DNA of 64,000 nt. Origin: Aliikangiella sp. G2MR2-5 (GTDB lineage: Bacteria; Pseudomonadota; Gammaproteobacteria; Enterobacterales; Kangiellaceae). Below, in pieces: positions 36,015-45,208 of this stretch (its first letter is position 1; every line of letters starts with the position of its first letter). The stretch is from contig NZ_JADPQF010000002.1 of the NCBI RefSeq assembly GCF_015687155.1, positions 372,001 to 436,000 on the forward strand, given 5' to 3'. Below the pieces are notes generated by a model, which had not been told where the DNA came from, did no database searches, and saw nothing but the letters and a program-made list of their open reading frames with translations. The position numbers and the translations under genes were made by a program.

Positions 36015-37026
36015 AATCACCTTCGACTTTAAGATCTCGAGTTAACAGCTCTCTTGCCGCTATTTTAGGGTCTTGATTTTCGTATATGATCCTGTAAATA
36101 GCCTGGCAAATAGGCATGTCCACTTCCAGCTTGTTAGCCAGATGGAAAACTTCCTTTGTGTTTCTCACACCTTCAACAACTTGCCCAATCTCCTTCGCAG
36201 CTTGCTCGACGCTAGCTCCTTTACCAAGAGCGAGTCCAAAGCGACGATTACGTGATTGATTATCGGTACAAGTTAAAACCAGATCACCCAGCCCAGCCAT
36301 ACCGGTAAAAGTTTCTTTGCGTCCACCAAGCTTCTCGCCCATACGCATCATCTCGGCGAGCCCTCTGGTGACCAGAGCAGTCCTGGCATTAGCACCAAAC
36401 CCCAGCCCATCTGCCATACCGGCACCGATAGCCACTATATTTTTAAAGGCTCCACCAAACTGCACGCCTTTTAAATCGGAAGACAAATAGATACGGAAGG
36501 TTTCATTGACCAGACGTTGACTCAGGTCAGAAGCAAACTGGCCGTTATCAGAAGCCAGAGTGATCGCTGTTGGAGAGCCCACCGCCAGCTCTTTGGCAAA
36601 AGTAGGCCCCGACAAAACAGCTTTGGCACAACTTTCGCCAAAAACCTCGATAACCCTTTTTTCCAGAAACTCTGCAGTTTCTGGCTCAACCCCCTTACAG
36701 GCCCAAACGATACGAGCATCTTCAGCGACCAGCGGTTTAAGCTTAACAAGAGTACTCGAGAAAGCATGGCTTGGAGTCACTACCAGTATATCCTGTACGC
36801 CTTTAACCGCTGCTTCAAAACAACTGGTTAACTCAAGGCTTTCAGGAAGAGGTACACCGGGGAGGTATTTTGCATTGAATCCCGACTGTTTGGCGTCTTC
36901 AATTTGTTTGGCATCTCTGCCCCAAAGAGTCGTCGGGTTGCCATTTTTGGCAAGCAAGATAGCTAATGCGGTACCAAACGAGCCTGCGCCCAGTACCGCA
37001 ATAGGTCTTTTAAATATATCCGTCAT
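36013..37026 (-). CDS. gpsA: Glycerol-3-phosphate dehydrogenase [NAD(P)+]
   Basis: The 337-residue enzyme reduces dihydroxyacetone phosphate to sn-glycerol 3-phosphate for phospholipid synthesis. VLGAGSFGTALAILLAKNG is the N-terminal nucleotide-binding motif; ACKGVEPET, SGPTFAKELAVG and KNIVAIGAGMADGLGFGAN are diagnostic, the last holding the catalytic lysine. It follows secB by 30 bases, forming the yibN-secB-gpsA order known from other gammaproteobacteria. Confidence 0.96.
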   Translation of the reverse strand: MTDIFKRPIAVLGAGSFGTALAILLAKNGNPTTLWGRDAKQIEDAKQSGFNAKYLPGVPLPESLELTSCFEAAVKGVQDILVVTPSHAFSSTLVKLKPLVAEDARIVWACKGVEPETAEFLEKRVIEVFGESCAKAVLSGPTFAKELAVGSPTAITLASDNGQFASDLSQRLVNETFRIYLSSDLKGVQFGGAFKNIVAIGAGMADGLGFGANARTALVTRGLAEMMRMGEKLGGRKETFTGMAGLGDLVLTCTDNQSRNRRFGLALGKGASVEQAAKEIGQVVEGVRNTKEVFHLANKLEVDMPICQAIYRIIYENQDPKIAARELLTRDLKVEGD

Positions 37027-37056
37027 TAATTCACTATCACTTAGCGTGGGTAGAAA

Positions 37057-37587
37057 TTACTGTACGGTTTCAGAGCCTGCGTTTTCGCCTTGAGCTTCTG
37101 CTTGCTGCTGTGCTTCAGCTTGTGCACGCTGCATTCTTTCCATGTAAAGTCCCATGAAGTTAACCGGAGTCAACTGAATTGCAGGGAAACCTGTACGACC
37201 GATAAGGTTAGCAATAGCTTCGCGAACATAAGGGTAAAGAGCTTCTGGTGCTGCTGCACCTAAAAGTTGATGCGTTTGCTGCTCATTGAAGTCTTTAATA
37301 AAGAAGATACCTGCTTGCTGAACTTCAGCCAAAAACGCAGTCTTCTCTTCAACTTCTGCGCTTAAAGTTACGCTCAATACAACTTCAAAGTTATTGTCAG
37401 CAACTAAACGAGACTTGCTGTTCATCTCCATTTTTACCTGAGGCTTGAACTCGACATTGAATAGCTCTGGTAAATTAGGTGCTTCAAATGAAATATCTTT
37501 TACATAAACGCGCTGTACCGCAAATTGAGGAGCTGCTTGTTGACCCTCTGCCGCTGCTTCCTGATTATTTTCTACTTGATCTGTCAT
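37057..37587 (-). CDS. secB: Protein-export chaperone SecB
   Basis: The 176-residue acidic chaperone keeps Sec substrates unfolded and passes them to SecA. Family motifs are VYVKDISFEAPNLPELF, the KTAFLAEVQQAGIFFI core strand, and YPYVREAIANLIGRTGFPAIQLTPVNF. Gln/Glu/Ala-rich tails flank the core at both ends, which makes it longer than E. coli SecB (155). It lies between the rhodanese gene and gpsA on one transcript. Confidence 0.96.
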   Translation of the reverse strand: MTDQVENNQEAAAEGQQAAPQFAVQRVYVKDISFEAPNLPELFNVEFKPQVKMEMNSKSRLVADNNFEVVLSVTLSAEVEEKTAFLAEVQQAGIFFIKDFNEQQTHQLLGAAAPEALYPYVREAIANLIGRTGFPAIQLTPVNFMGLYMERMQRAQAEAQQQAEAQGENAGSETVQ

Positions 37588-37679
37588 GATTTCTCTCTTT
37601 TATTCCAAAAATTAATTATCTTCTGGTATTTGCCCTGGAAGCGAAATTGGCAAGTATTATTCTACTCACCCCCCTTTAA

Positions 37680-38102
37680 CTACTTCACTACGGGTAAATT
37701 ATCCCCAATCCAAGACGCCATCCCTCCAGCTAGCTTGTGAACCTGTTGAAAACCTGCTTTGTTCAGGATTTGACAAGCCGCAGCGACCTGGATGCCGTTA
37801 GCGCAGACCATAATAATGGGACTGTCTTTATATTTTTCAAGGTCTTTTGTATTTTCTTTTATTTTACTCAGGGGTATATTCAAAGCTCCCTGTATATGTC
37901 CTTTGCCAAAATCAGCCTGCCCTCGAATATCAACCACTACTGCATTCTCTCTATTTACCATATCGGTAACCATCTGAGTTGTCAGTGATTTTGGGCCGTG
38001 AGCTGTGATTTTGATTTGAATACTTAGCAACACAATAGCAACAACCAGCCACGCACTGGAAAGCTGCCAGTTATCGATTGCAAATTGTACAAATTCGTTC
38101 AT
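37680..38102 (-). CDS. Membrane-anchored rhodanese-like protein (YibN family)
   Basis: The 140-residue protein has one N-terminal membrane helix (about residues 12-30) and a cytoplasmic rhodanese domain. The active-site loop is VCANGIQ, with Cys present, and VVDIRGQADFGKGHIQGALNIPLS is the conserved entry. It matches YibN, encoded just upstream of secB in E. coli, although grxC is absent here. An AAGG six bases before the ATG supports the start. It probably moves sulfur or assists membrane protein handling, but the function is not settled. Confidence 0.9.
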   Translation of the reverse strand: MNEFVQFAIDNWQLSSAWLVVAIVLLSIQIKITAHGPKSLTTQMVTDMVNRENAVVVDIRGQADFGKGHIQGALNIPLSKIKENTKDLEKYKDSPIIMVCANGIQVAAACQILNKAGFQQVHKLAGGMASWIGDNLPVVK

Positions 38103-38261
38103 AAATTACCTTAAATATCTGTTTGGACGAATACCTTTTCGTCGCCTGAAACCTTTTGAAATCAGGCTAGGGGCTGAGCATTATACACACACTGCATGTA
38201 GTGATCTATTGACTTACAGCGCTATTTTGAAAAGCCTTGGCTCCATAAAGTTATCCAGAAA

Positions 38262-38290
38262 TAAACAAAAACGCCAGGCAATGCCTGGCG
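38262..38290 (-). terminator. Rho-independent terminator after the NfeD gene
   Basis: Arms CGCCAGGCA (38272-38280) and TGCCTGGCG (38282-38290) form a strong stem. Read leftward, it is followed by a T-rich run opposite 38262-38271. It lies 25 bases after the NfeD stop and closes the five-gene signalling block. Confidence 0.8.
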
Positions 38291-38314
38291 CCATAATTAA
38301 AAACACTGGAAACC

Positions 38315-38758
38315 TTATTCAGAGGGCTCCACCTTTAATGTCGCTCCATCAGTGTCTGTTATTCTCACCAACCGGCCTTCCTCCATGTCATCGCCCTCAA
38401 CTCGCCAGAAAGTATCATCAATTTGAATTCGGCCAACGCCATTAACAATAGCCTCCTTCAATGGCACTTTGCGTCCCACAAGCGCCTTTCCTCTTTGATT
38501 CAAAGTGCCGGACTCAGTGTCATCATCTGGGCTACTTTTACGTAATTTTTTCCAGGCAAAAATACTGGCAAATGAAATGAGAGAGAAAATTAATACCTGC
38601 CATTCCCATCCCATTTCTGGAAAAAGGAACAACAACCCGCCCACAATAATTGCCCCAAAGCCAAACCACATTAAAATGGCTCCCGGCGCAAGCATTTCCA
38701 GAATAACGAGTACGAGTCCAAGCACCATCCAATGCCAGTAAACCAGATTCTCTAACAT
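38315..38758 (-). CDS. NfeD family membrane protein (YbbK-like)
   Basis: The 147-residue protein has about three N-terminal membrane helices and a soluble C-terminal OB-fold domain (about residues 85-145, with LVGRKVPLKEAIVNGVGRIQIDDTFW). Short NfeD proteins pair with SPFH proteins such as QmcA and are thought to shape membrane microdomains. A GAGGAG seven bases before the ATG at 38758 fixes the start; an upstream GTG at 38776 is less likely. It directly follows the SPFH gene. Confidence 0.9.
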   Translation of the reverse strand: MLENLVYWHWMVLGLVLVILEMLAPGAILMWFGFGAIIVGGLLFLFPEMGWEWQVLIFSLISFASIFAWKKLRKSSPDDDTESGTLNQRGKALVGRKVPLKEAIVNGVGRIQIDDTFWRVEGDDMEEGRLVRITDTDGATLKVEPSE

Positions 38759-38785
38759 ATTTATCTCCTCAATCACTGCGACGAC

Positions 38786-39694
38786 TTAGCTTTTTACTGC
38801 CTTGGCAATTTCCGCAATACCTGCAATAGATCCAATAACAGAGCCGGCTTCGAGCGGCATCATAACCAGTTTGCTGTTTTCAGCTTTGCCTATTTCTGTA
38901 AGTGCATCGATATATTTTTGCGAAATGAAATAATTGACCGCTTGAATATCACCTTTCGCAATCGCTTCAGAAACCATATTGGTTGCTGCAGCTTCCGCCT
39001 GGGCTTGCCTTTCTCTGGCCTCTGCTTCCAGAAATGCGGCCTGTCTTTCCCCTTCTGCTTGGCGAATTTCAGCTTCTTTTTCACCCTCAGCTTTCAAAAT
39101 TGCAGCCTGTTTAAAACCTTCCGCTTCAAGAATATTGGCACGCTTAAGTCTTTCTGCCTTCATTTGTTGTGCCATAGCATCAACAAGATCCTTCGGCGGC
39201 AAAATATCCTTGATTTCGATTCGAGTGACTTTGACCCCCCATGGATTTGTAGCTTCATCTACGATGCCTAAAATGCGTGCGTTAATCTGATCTCGCTTAG
39301 ACAACATTTCATCCAGATCCATAGAACCCAGTACCGTACGAATGTTAGTCATGACAAGATTTTGCATTGCCCTTTCCAGATCATTTACTTCATAGATAGC
39401 TTGTGCCGAATTGACTATCTGATAAAAACAGACAGCATCAATTGTTACCGTCGCATTATCTTGAGAAATAACCTGCTGCTCTGGAATGTCCAGTACCTGC
39501 TCCATCATATTGACTTTCGCGCCAACGGTTTCGATAACAGGTGTGATCCAGTTAAAACCCGGACGTAAACTCTTGGTATATTTTCCAAATCTCTCTACCG
39601 TGTATTCATGACCCTGCGGAACCGTTTTGGCGCCAAGAAAGACAAGAAAAACAATTACCCCTAAAATACCTAAAACTATATATCCTGCGTCCAT
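38786..39694 (-). CDS. qmcA: SPFH/Band 7 family membrane protein (QmcA/stomatin-like)
   Basis: The 302-residue protein has an N-terminal membrane helix (about 3-22), an SPFH domain ([21 protein letters not shown] onward) and a long charged coiled coil made of AEGE-type repeats (about 185-240). It resembles E. coli QmcA (305 residues), which also pairs with an NfeD protein. It probably forms an oligomeric scaffold in the inner membrane that influences proteases or local lipid order. An AAGGA six bases upstream supports the start. The symbol is by homology and arrangement. Confidence 0.88.
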   Translation of the reverse strand: MDAGYIVLGILGVIVFLVFLGAKTVPQGHEYTVERFGKYTKSLRPGFNWITPVIETVGAKVNMMEQVLDIPEQQVISQDNATVTIDAVCFYQIVNSAQAIYEVNDLERAMQNLVMTNIRTVLGSMDLDEMLSKRDQINARILGIVDEATNPWGVKVTRIEIKDILPPKDLVDAMAQQMKAERLKRANILEAEGFKQAAILKAEGEKEAEIRQAEGERQAAFLEAEARERQAQAEAAATNMVSEAIAKGDIQAVNYFISQKYIDALTEIGKAENSKLVMMPLEAGSVIGSIAGIAEIAKAVKS

Positions 39695-39788
39695 ATCTGT
39701 TCCTTTATCTGGTTAGTTTAATTGTTTACAGTCGTTATTCTTTGTTAACGATTGTTTACTTCAAATATTCCGCCTCAACTCCAAACCA

Positions 39789-40136
39789 CTAATTAACAAT
39801 TACCGCAGTATCATCGAGCCCTTTGCTATCACTGTTAACAAAACGAAACTGATTAAACCCTACTTTAATCATATCGCCATCAGCCAGCTTCTCTCTGCTT
39901 ACTTTGCGTCCGTTAAGCTCAGTACCATTTGTGCTTTTTAAATCTTCAATATAGATGTTTTCAGCCCCGTCAAGGTATGGGTCTGCTTCAACAACAAGAC
40001 GAGCATGCTTGGAACTAACCGATTGGTCGTCAATTTGAATATCACAATCCTTTGCTCGCCCCAGGATAATAACTTCATCGTTAATTTCCCATTTGTTGAT
40101 AACAACATCTTCAACAATAAGTGCCAGGTAAGCCAT
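39789..40136 (-). CDS. FHA domain protein
   Basis: The 115-residue protein is almost entirely a forkhead-associated domain: ILGRAKDCDIQIDD, VSSKHARL and LKSTNGTELNG are the phosphothreonine-binding loops. The C-terminal tail ends GLDDTAVIVN, with Thr110 in an acidic setting that resembles kinase target sites in GarA-like FHA proteins. A similar motif is found in the neighbouring kinase. It probably reads or receives Thr phosphorylation from that kinase. GGAG seven bases upstream supports the start. Confidence 0.92.
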   Translation of the reverse strand: MAYLALIVEDVVINKWEINDEVIILGRAKDCDIQIDDQSVSSKHARLVVEADPYLDGAENIYIEDLKSTNGTELNGRKVSREKLADGDMIKVGFNQFRFVNSDSKGLDDTAVIVN

Positions 40137-40187
40137 TAATAACTCCGCTTTAATTTAAAGTGATTTGTCTTAAAAATGAATAAAATT

Positions 40188-40967
40188 TCAATCTGTTTCT
40201 TGCAAGGTTGAAATAATCCCCAAGGTTAGATTATCTCGACTACCTTCAGCCATAGCCCTTCTCACCATAGGTTCAACAACGGTGTAACCCATTGCTGCCT
40301 GCGCTAAAAATCCGGCCATTTCACCATCGGAAAGGCTTTCATGCAGTCCGTCAGTCGAAGCAAGAAGCGCATCTCCTGTATTCAGCGACGTACTTCCGGA
40401 GTCCACTTCAATGTTCGCTTTGACGCCTACCGCCCTGGACAATAGATGCCTGGTATTTGAACGTCTGGCCTCCTCCTGGGAAATCGAGCCTTTATTTAGC
40501 AGGTACTGAATCATAGTATGGTCTTCTGTTAACTGCTGGAGTTCATTTTTCCTCAGTCGGTAAAGCCTGGAATCTCCAACCCAGGCAAAAGCAACAAAGT
40601 TTTGCCAACAGACCAGTAGTACCCCTGTAGTCCCCATTCCAAGATATTCTTCATTGTTTCTGGCCGCCTCAAAAATCAGGCTATTAGCCTCTTCAATTAT
40701 CTTCGCTAAATATTGTTCGCTTTGTTGTGCTTTTGGTTGCTCATGCAAATTACTCAGCCATTTCTGCAAAGACTGTTCGGCATGCTGAACAAACATGCAA
40801 CTGGCTACTTCGCCAGCTTTGTGGCCTCCCATGCCATCAGCTACAGCCATCCAGAGCAAATTTCCCTTCGCAACATCAGAATTTTCAAGACTTCCATACC
40901 GAATTGCATCTTCATTATTCGGTCTGACTTTGCCCTGTTCGCATATCGCCTGAGCTCTAAATATCAT
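40188..40967 (-). CDS. PP2C-family Ser/Thr protein phosphatase (Stp1-like)
   Basis: The 259-residue phosphatase has the PP2C metal-binding motifs: KVRPNNEDA, AVADGMGGHKAGE, LLASTDGLHE and the C-terminal SRDNLTLGI. It should reverse phosphorylation made by the kinase encoded immediately upstream; the two genes overlap as ATGA. It has no membrane segment and so works in the cytoplasm. Bacterial kinase-phosphatase-FHA sets like this are common in type VI secretion loci and in cell-wall control, but no type VI genes are visible here. Confidence 0.93.
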   Translation of the reverse strand: MIFRAQAICEQGKVRPNNEDAIRYGSLENSDVAKGNLLWMAVADGMGGHKAGEVASCMFVQHAEQSLQKWLSNLHEQPKAQQSEQYLAKIIEEANSLIFEAARNNEEYLGMGTTGVLLVCWQNFVAFAWVGDSRLYRLRKNELQQLTEDHTMIQYLLNKGSISQEEARRSNTRHLLSRAVGVKANIEVDSGSTSLNTGDALLASTDGLHESLSDGEMAGFLAQAAMGYTVVEPMVRRAMAEGSRDNLTLGIISTLQETD

Positions 40968-43234
40968 ACTATCGGCGCCTTTCTAAAATCTCTCTTCAAT
41001 GCACTGATTAGTGCTTGTTTGAATTCAAGCATAGTTTGAAAGCGCTTGCTCGCATCTTTTTGTAACGCTTTGTTGGTAATTCTGACCGCGCTTGCGGGAA
41101 GCTTACTATCCCAGCTGCGGACTGATTCCTGTTTACTCTTGGTAATATGATAGGCAACACTGGCAATGGACTCTCCCCCAAACGGCAAGTGACCGCTTAA
41201 TAACTGATAGAAAGTTACTCCCAGACTAAATATGTCACTGCGGCCATCAACTTTTTTCCCCATCACTTGCTCTGGCGACATATAGAATGGACTTCCGACG
41301 ATAGTACCAGTACGAGTTTTGCTTTGATCAGTAACATAGGCAATGCCAAAATCAGTCAATGTAACTCGCTGAATATCATCATCATAGATAATATTTGCCG
41401 GCTTAATATCCCGATGCACCACATTTTGTTTATGTGCATAATCGAGCGCATCGGTAATCTGTATCATTAACTGGTAAACCAAAGGTACCGGTAGCCGGCT
41501 TTCAGGTTTTAAAAAGTTGGATAATGGCGCACCGGTAAGGAGATCCATCGCGATATAGCCAAGGTCTCCTTCTTCACCCACATCATAAATAGTGACTATG
41601 TTTGCATGACTTAAATTACCGGCAGTTTCGGCTTCTCTGAAAAAACGATCTTTATTCTCGGTAAAATGTTCGTCTGCATCTTCAGCGCATAGCTGAAGAG
41701 TTTTGATTGCAACGTGACGATTAATCTTTGGATCAACGCCCTGAAAGACAATCCCCATGGCACCGCGCCCAAGCACCCCCTCAACCTGATAGCGTCCAAA
41801 GCTTTCAATCTGGAAAATAGGATTAGTTACACTTCCCGGAGACGTTTGTCCTGGCTGGATAACTAGTGTTGAGTCAAGCCCATCTTTATTTTCGCTTTCT
41901 TCTAACTGGCGATACTCGTTGAGTTTATCAAGCGCTCCCTTATGACCACTTGTTCTGCGCTCATGCCATTCAAATAGCTTTAGGGCAAAGGTCCGGTTAT
42001 TTTCCGCTTCAGCGCGTAATCCCAGATCAAAAAGGGTTTCACTTAACTGCTCTCCTGGCTCAACACTTTCCAACCAGGGCTGAATCTTTTCAAAATCTCT
42101 CGCCTGATAAAGATATGGCGCCGTTAGCGCCAATAAACGCGATTGCTCGGCTTGCAAGCGGGAAAAACGGCGATATTCATAAAAATACGCATTGACCAGA
42201 ATAAATACGATGGCGAGCAAACTGGCTAGAGGGATCACGGAAAACCACTGGTGCTGAGTAAAAGCCAGATATTGACAAAGTACGAGAAGAGTCACTATAC
42301 CGCTAATGCTGACTATTTGGACAACGCCCCTTTGCCTGGCAACCAAAGTCGCAGCCAGGGTGAGCAGGACCCAAAGAAAAGTATTGAGCAAAATGGTCGC
42401 CCAGCTTTGAGTCAGATAGTTTTTCTGTTCCAGTCGAGCGACAATCTGGCTTAAAAGCTCATCAATCTCAAAACCAGAGTGCTGCAATAGTATTAGATTT
42501 GGCGCGCTTTGCGGCTGCATTTGTAAAAGTGAATCTAGCCCAATAGTGTCAACAGCCTTGCCTCCGCCGTAAACTTTCCCGTTATACCCCAACGGATAAA
42601 ATTGCTCACCAACGGTTAATGCCAAATTTGCTTGCGCACTGAGCTCAGGCTGGGCCTGACCAACACCCGCCAGTATCCAGGCTACGGCAGCTGGCTGAAA
42701 GTATTTTCCGCTGTGCCATAGTGCGGAAAAAGCAGCATCACGACTCATTAGCGGTGCCACTACAACATCATTGTCGGTTCTCCAGGTCAGCTCTTTGTCA
42801 TCTTGGAGATATCGCCATCCGTGCCCGATAAATGTCCAGCTATCAGCTCTTGCAAAGAGTCCATTCTCAGTAGTTTGCCGGGTACTGAGTATAACCAGGT
42901 TGTCTAACTGATTTTTACCAACGGATGACTCCAGTACTCCGGCTATGCTATTCAGCCATTTTTCTGGAGCCTTAGATGATAGAATAAATTTTGTTTGTGG
43001 TAAGCGATTGATTAATCTGATTAAGCTTTCTCTGTCTGAAAGCTCAACCTTGACACTGGCGGCTTTGGAAGTGTTTTCTTGCTGAGGAAAGACACGATAA
43101 AGCAAATCACGATTCCACTGTTCAACTACTGAAAATTGACCGCCCCATAAAAGTCCGAAAACCGCCACAAAGCAGATCAATAACAGGTAAAACCAGCCTG
43201 TATGGTGGAAGGGTAAAACTCGGCTGTTAGTCAT
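40964..43234 (-). CDS. CHASE2-like membrane Ser/Thr protein kinase
   Basis: The 756-residue protein has a membrane helix (about 13-31), an extracytoplasmic domain resembling CHASE2 (about 35-275), three membrane helices (about 280-352), a short helical region (about 365-445) and a C-terminal Hanks-type kinase (about 481-750). The kinase motifs are intact: GRGAMGIVFQGV, Lys511 in HVAIKTL, HRDIKPANI (Asp609) and DFG (Asp628). A juxtamembrane GLDSTLVI (452-459) resembles the tail of the FHA protein. The kinase lies after the membrane helices, unlike PknB. The signal sensed is unknown. Confidence 0.88.
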   Translation of the reverse strand: MTNSRVLPFHHTGWFYLLLICFVAVFGLLWGGQFSVVEQWNRDLLYRVFPQQENTSKAASVKVELSDRESLIRLINRLPQTKFILSSKAPEKWLNSIAGVLESSVGKNQLDNLVILSTRQTTENGLFARADSWTFIGHGWRYLQDDKELTWRTDNDVVVAPLMSRDAAFSALWHSGKYFQPAAVAWILAGVGQAQPELSAQANLALTVGEQFYPLGYNGKVYGGGKAVDTIGLDSLLQMQPQSAPNLILLQHSGFEIDELLSQIVARLEQKNYLTQSWATILLNTFLWVLLTLAATLVARQRGVVQIVSISGIVTLLVLCQYLAFTQHQWFSVIPLASLLAIVFILVNAYFYEYRRFSRLQAEQSRLLALTAPYLYQARDFEKIQPWLESVEPGEQLSETLFDLGLRAEAENNRTFALKLFEWHERRTSGHKGALDKLNEYRQLEESENKDGLDSTLVIQPGQTSPGSVTNPIFQIESFGRYQVEGVLGRGAMGIVFQGVDPKINRHVAIKTLQLCAEDADEHFTENKDRFFREAETAGNLSHANIVTIYDVGEEGDLGYIAMDLLTGAPLSNFLKPESRLPVPLVYQLMIQITDALDYAHKQNVVHRDIKPANIIYDDDIQRVTLTDFGIAYVTDQSKTRTGTIVGSPFYMSPEQVMGKKVDGRSDIFSLGVTFYQLLSGHLPFGGESIASVAYHITKSKQESVRSWDSKLPASAVRITNKALQKDASKRFQTMLEFKQALISALKRDFRKAPIV

Positions 43235-43559
43235 GAGAAAACAACGGCTCCAATAGTTATTATCTTTATATGGGCAGCGGCTATGTAATTAAGCTTATAT
43301 ATTCTGTCATTAAGCTGACATGCAGTCATTAAGCTGGCATGGGCAAAAGCCAATAAGTGCTATTAGCCAGTAAAAAGGTCATTATAGGCAAGTTGCCTCG
43401 GGGTGTTTAGCAATAATTCACAAGTTACCGACCTAAATCACAATCTGAAAGCTTTCCGGGCTACTCGCTTTCGTTTCCCGCTGAGAGCCACATTCGAATA
43501 ACAATAGTGTATAATCGTGCGTCAATTAACCATCCAAATTAATGAAAGAAGTAAATCCA
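43235..43559. other. Divergent promoter region between the kinase gene and gpmI
   Basis: These 325 bases separate two divergent genes. They hold a TATAAT minus-10 box for gpmI at 43510-43515 (minus-35 weak) and a tandem repeat at 43306-43341. No gene is seen. Confidence 0.55.
43306..43341. repeat. Tandem direct repeat in the kinase/gpmI divergent region
   Basis: GTCATTAAGCTGACATG (43306-43322) is repeated with one change at 43325-43341, giving a 19-base period. A looser third copy, GTAATTAAGCTTATAT, starts at 43285. Regular spacing near two helical turns suggests cooperative regulator sites. Confidence 0.55.
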
Positions 43560-45074
43560 ATGCAAAAGCGACCTATAGCTTTGATTATTATGGACGGCTG
43601 GGGATACAGTGAATCAGCCGAATCTAACGCTATTATGGCGGCCCAAACCCCAAACTTTGATCAACTATGGCAAACCTGTCCTAAAACATTGATCTCAGGT
43701 TCTGGACTGGATGTAGGCTTGCCAGACCAACAAATGGGCAACTCTGAAGTAGGCCATTTAAACCTCGGTGCCGGCCGCGTTGTCTACCAGGATTTTACCC
43801 GTATTACCAAGTCTATCAATGATGGTGAGTTTCAGAAGAACCCTGCTTTGGTCGAAGCGATGGATAAGGCCATTAGCGCAGGAAAAGCGGTTCACCTCAT
43901 GGGCCTACTGTCAGATGGTGGTGTCCATAGTCACATAGATCACATTATTGCAGCAATGAATATGGCCAAAGATAGAGGAGCAAAAGCAATTTACCTGCAT
44001 GCTTTTCTTGACGGCCGTGACACTCCTCCTCAGAGCGCAGCCCAATATTTAGAAAAGATCGAACAGCAGGGCGTCGGCCGTATCGCAAGCATCACTGGCC
44101 GCTATTATGCGATGGACCGTGATCAACGCTGGGAAAGAGTGCAGGCAGCTTATGAAGTAATTACTACTGGTCAAAGTGATTATCGAGCCGATTCTGCCGC
44201 AGCTGGACTCGACGCCTCCTACTCACGTGAAGAGTTCGATGAATTTGTAAAGCCTACCGTTATTGGTCAGTCTGTACCTGTTGAATCCGGGGACGCAGTA
44301 ATTTTTATGAATTATCGTGCAGATCGCGCTCGTGAAATGACTCGCGCATTTGTAGATATAGACTTTGAAGGTTTTAAACGTGAGCGGTTAGACGTACATT
44401 TTGTCATGTTGACTCAGTACGCAGCAGATATTAAAACCAGTTGTGCGTACGGCCCTCTCCACTTGCCTAAAGTACTTGGCGAGCATTTGCAAGACCTGGG
44501 CAAAACTCAATTACGGATTGCTGAAACAGAAAAATACGCTCATGTAACATTCTTCTTTAACGGCGGAATCGAAGCCCCTTTTCAGGGAGAAGACAGAGAG
44601 CTTATCCCCAGTCCTAAAGTAGCAACTTATGATTTGCAACCGGAAATGAATGCACCGTTGCTTACCGACAAATTTATCGAAGCTATCGAGTCAGAAAAAT
44701 ACGACTTTATTATCTGTAATTTTGCCAACCCTGATATGGTAGGCCATACCGGTAACTTTGCCGCAACCGTTAAAGCAATTAGCTGCCTGGATGAGTGCCT
44801 CGGACGTATTATCAGCAAACTGAAAGAAAAAGGCGGAGAAGCTTTCATCACAGCAGACCATGGTAATGCAGAAAAGATGGAAGACCATACTACAGGCCAA
44901 CCTCACACAGCCCATACCAATTTTCTGGTACCTTTTATCTATGTTGGACGGCAAGCCAGACCGAGCAAAGAGAATGGAGTCCTGTCCGACGTAGCACCCA
45001 CGATGTTAAAGGCCGCCGGATTACCAATACCAGAAGAAATGACTGGAACACCACTAATGGATATCACTGAGTAG
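43560..45074 (+). CDS. gpmI: 2,3-bisphosphoglycerate-independent phosphoglycerate mutase
   Basis: This two-manganese enzyme interconverts 3- and 2-phosphoglycerate in glycolysis. [13 protein letters not shown] binds the first metal, [15 protein letters not shown] contains the phospho-accepting Ser, [11 protein letters not shown] and [14 protein letters not shown] are substrate loops, and ADHGNAEKM and [10 protein letters not shown] complete the metal site. From the ATG at 43560 it has 504 residues; an ATG at 43542 in the same frame lacks a ribosome site. Its place before envC matches the E. coli order. Confidence 0.96.
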   Translation: MQKRPIALIIMDGWGYSESAESNAIMAAQTPNFDQLWQTCPKTLISGSGLDVGLPDQQMGNSEVGHLNLGAGRVVYQDFTRITKSINDGEFQKNPALVEAMDKAISAGKAVHLMGLLSDGGVHSHIDHIIAAMNMAKDRGAKAIYLHAFLDGRDTPPQSAAQYLEKIEQQGVGRIASITGRYYAMDRDQRWERVQAAYEVITTGQSDYRADSAAAGLDASYSREEFDEFVKPTVIGQSVPVESGDAVIFMNYRADRAREMTRAFVDIDFEGFKRERLDVHFVMLTQYAADIKTSCAYGPLHLPKVLGEHLQDLGKTQLRIAETEKYAHVTFFFNGGIEAPFQGEDRELIPSPKVATYDLQPEMNAPLLTDKFIEAIESEKYDFIICNFANPDMVGHTGNFAATVKAISCLDECLGRIISKLKEKGGEAFITADHGNAEKMEDHTTGQPHTAHTNFLVPFIYVGRQARPSKENGVLSDVAPTMLKAAGLPIPEEMTGTPLMDITE

Positions 45075-45114
45075 TGGGATTTCATTGAGAAAATAATGAA
45101 TTGACAATAGAATC

Positions 45115-45141
45115 AACGGGAGGAAAGACCTCCCGTTTTTC
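45115..45141 (+). terminator. Rho-independent terminator after gpmI
   Basis: Arms AACGGGAGG (45115-45123) and CCTCCCGTT (45129-45137) enclose a five-base loop and are followed by TTT. It lies 40 bases after the gpmI stop, so envC may need its own promoter or partial read-through. Confidence 0.85.
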
Positions 45142-45208
45142 TAATAACAAAACACGAAAATACAGATAATCATTAAATGACTTTCTATTAAACTATCAAG
45201 GTTGCTTT

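Noticed and set aside
38100-38260. Possible tRNA or small RNA in the gap after the rhodanese gene start
   Set aside because: Short stems are present, but no cloverleaf or promoter-terminator pair can be drawn.
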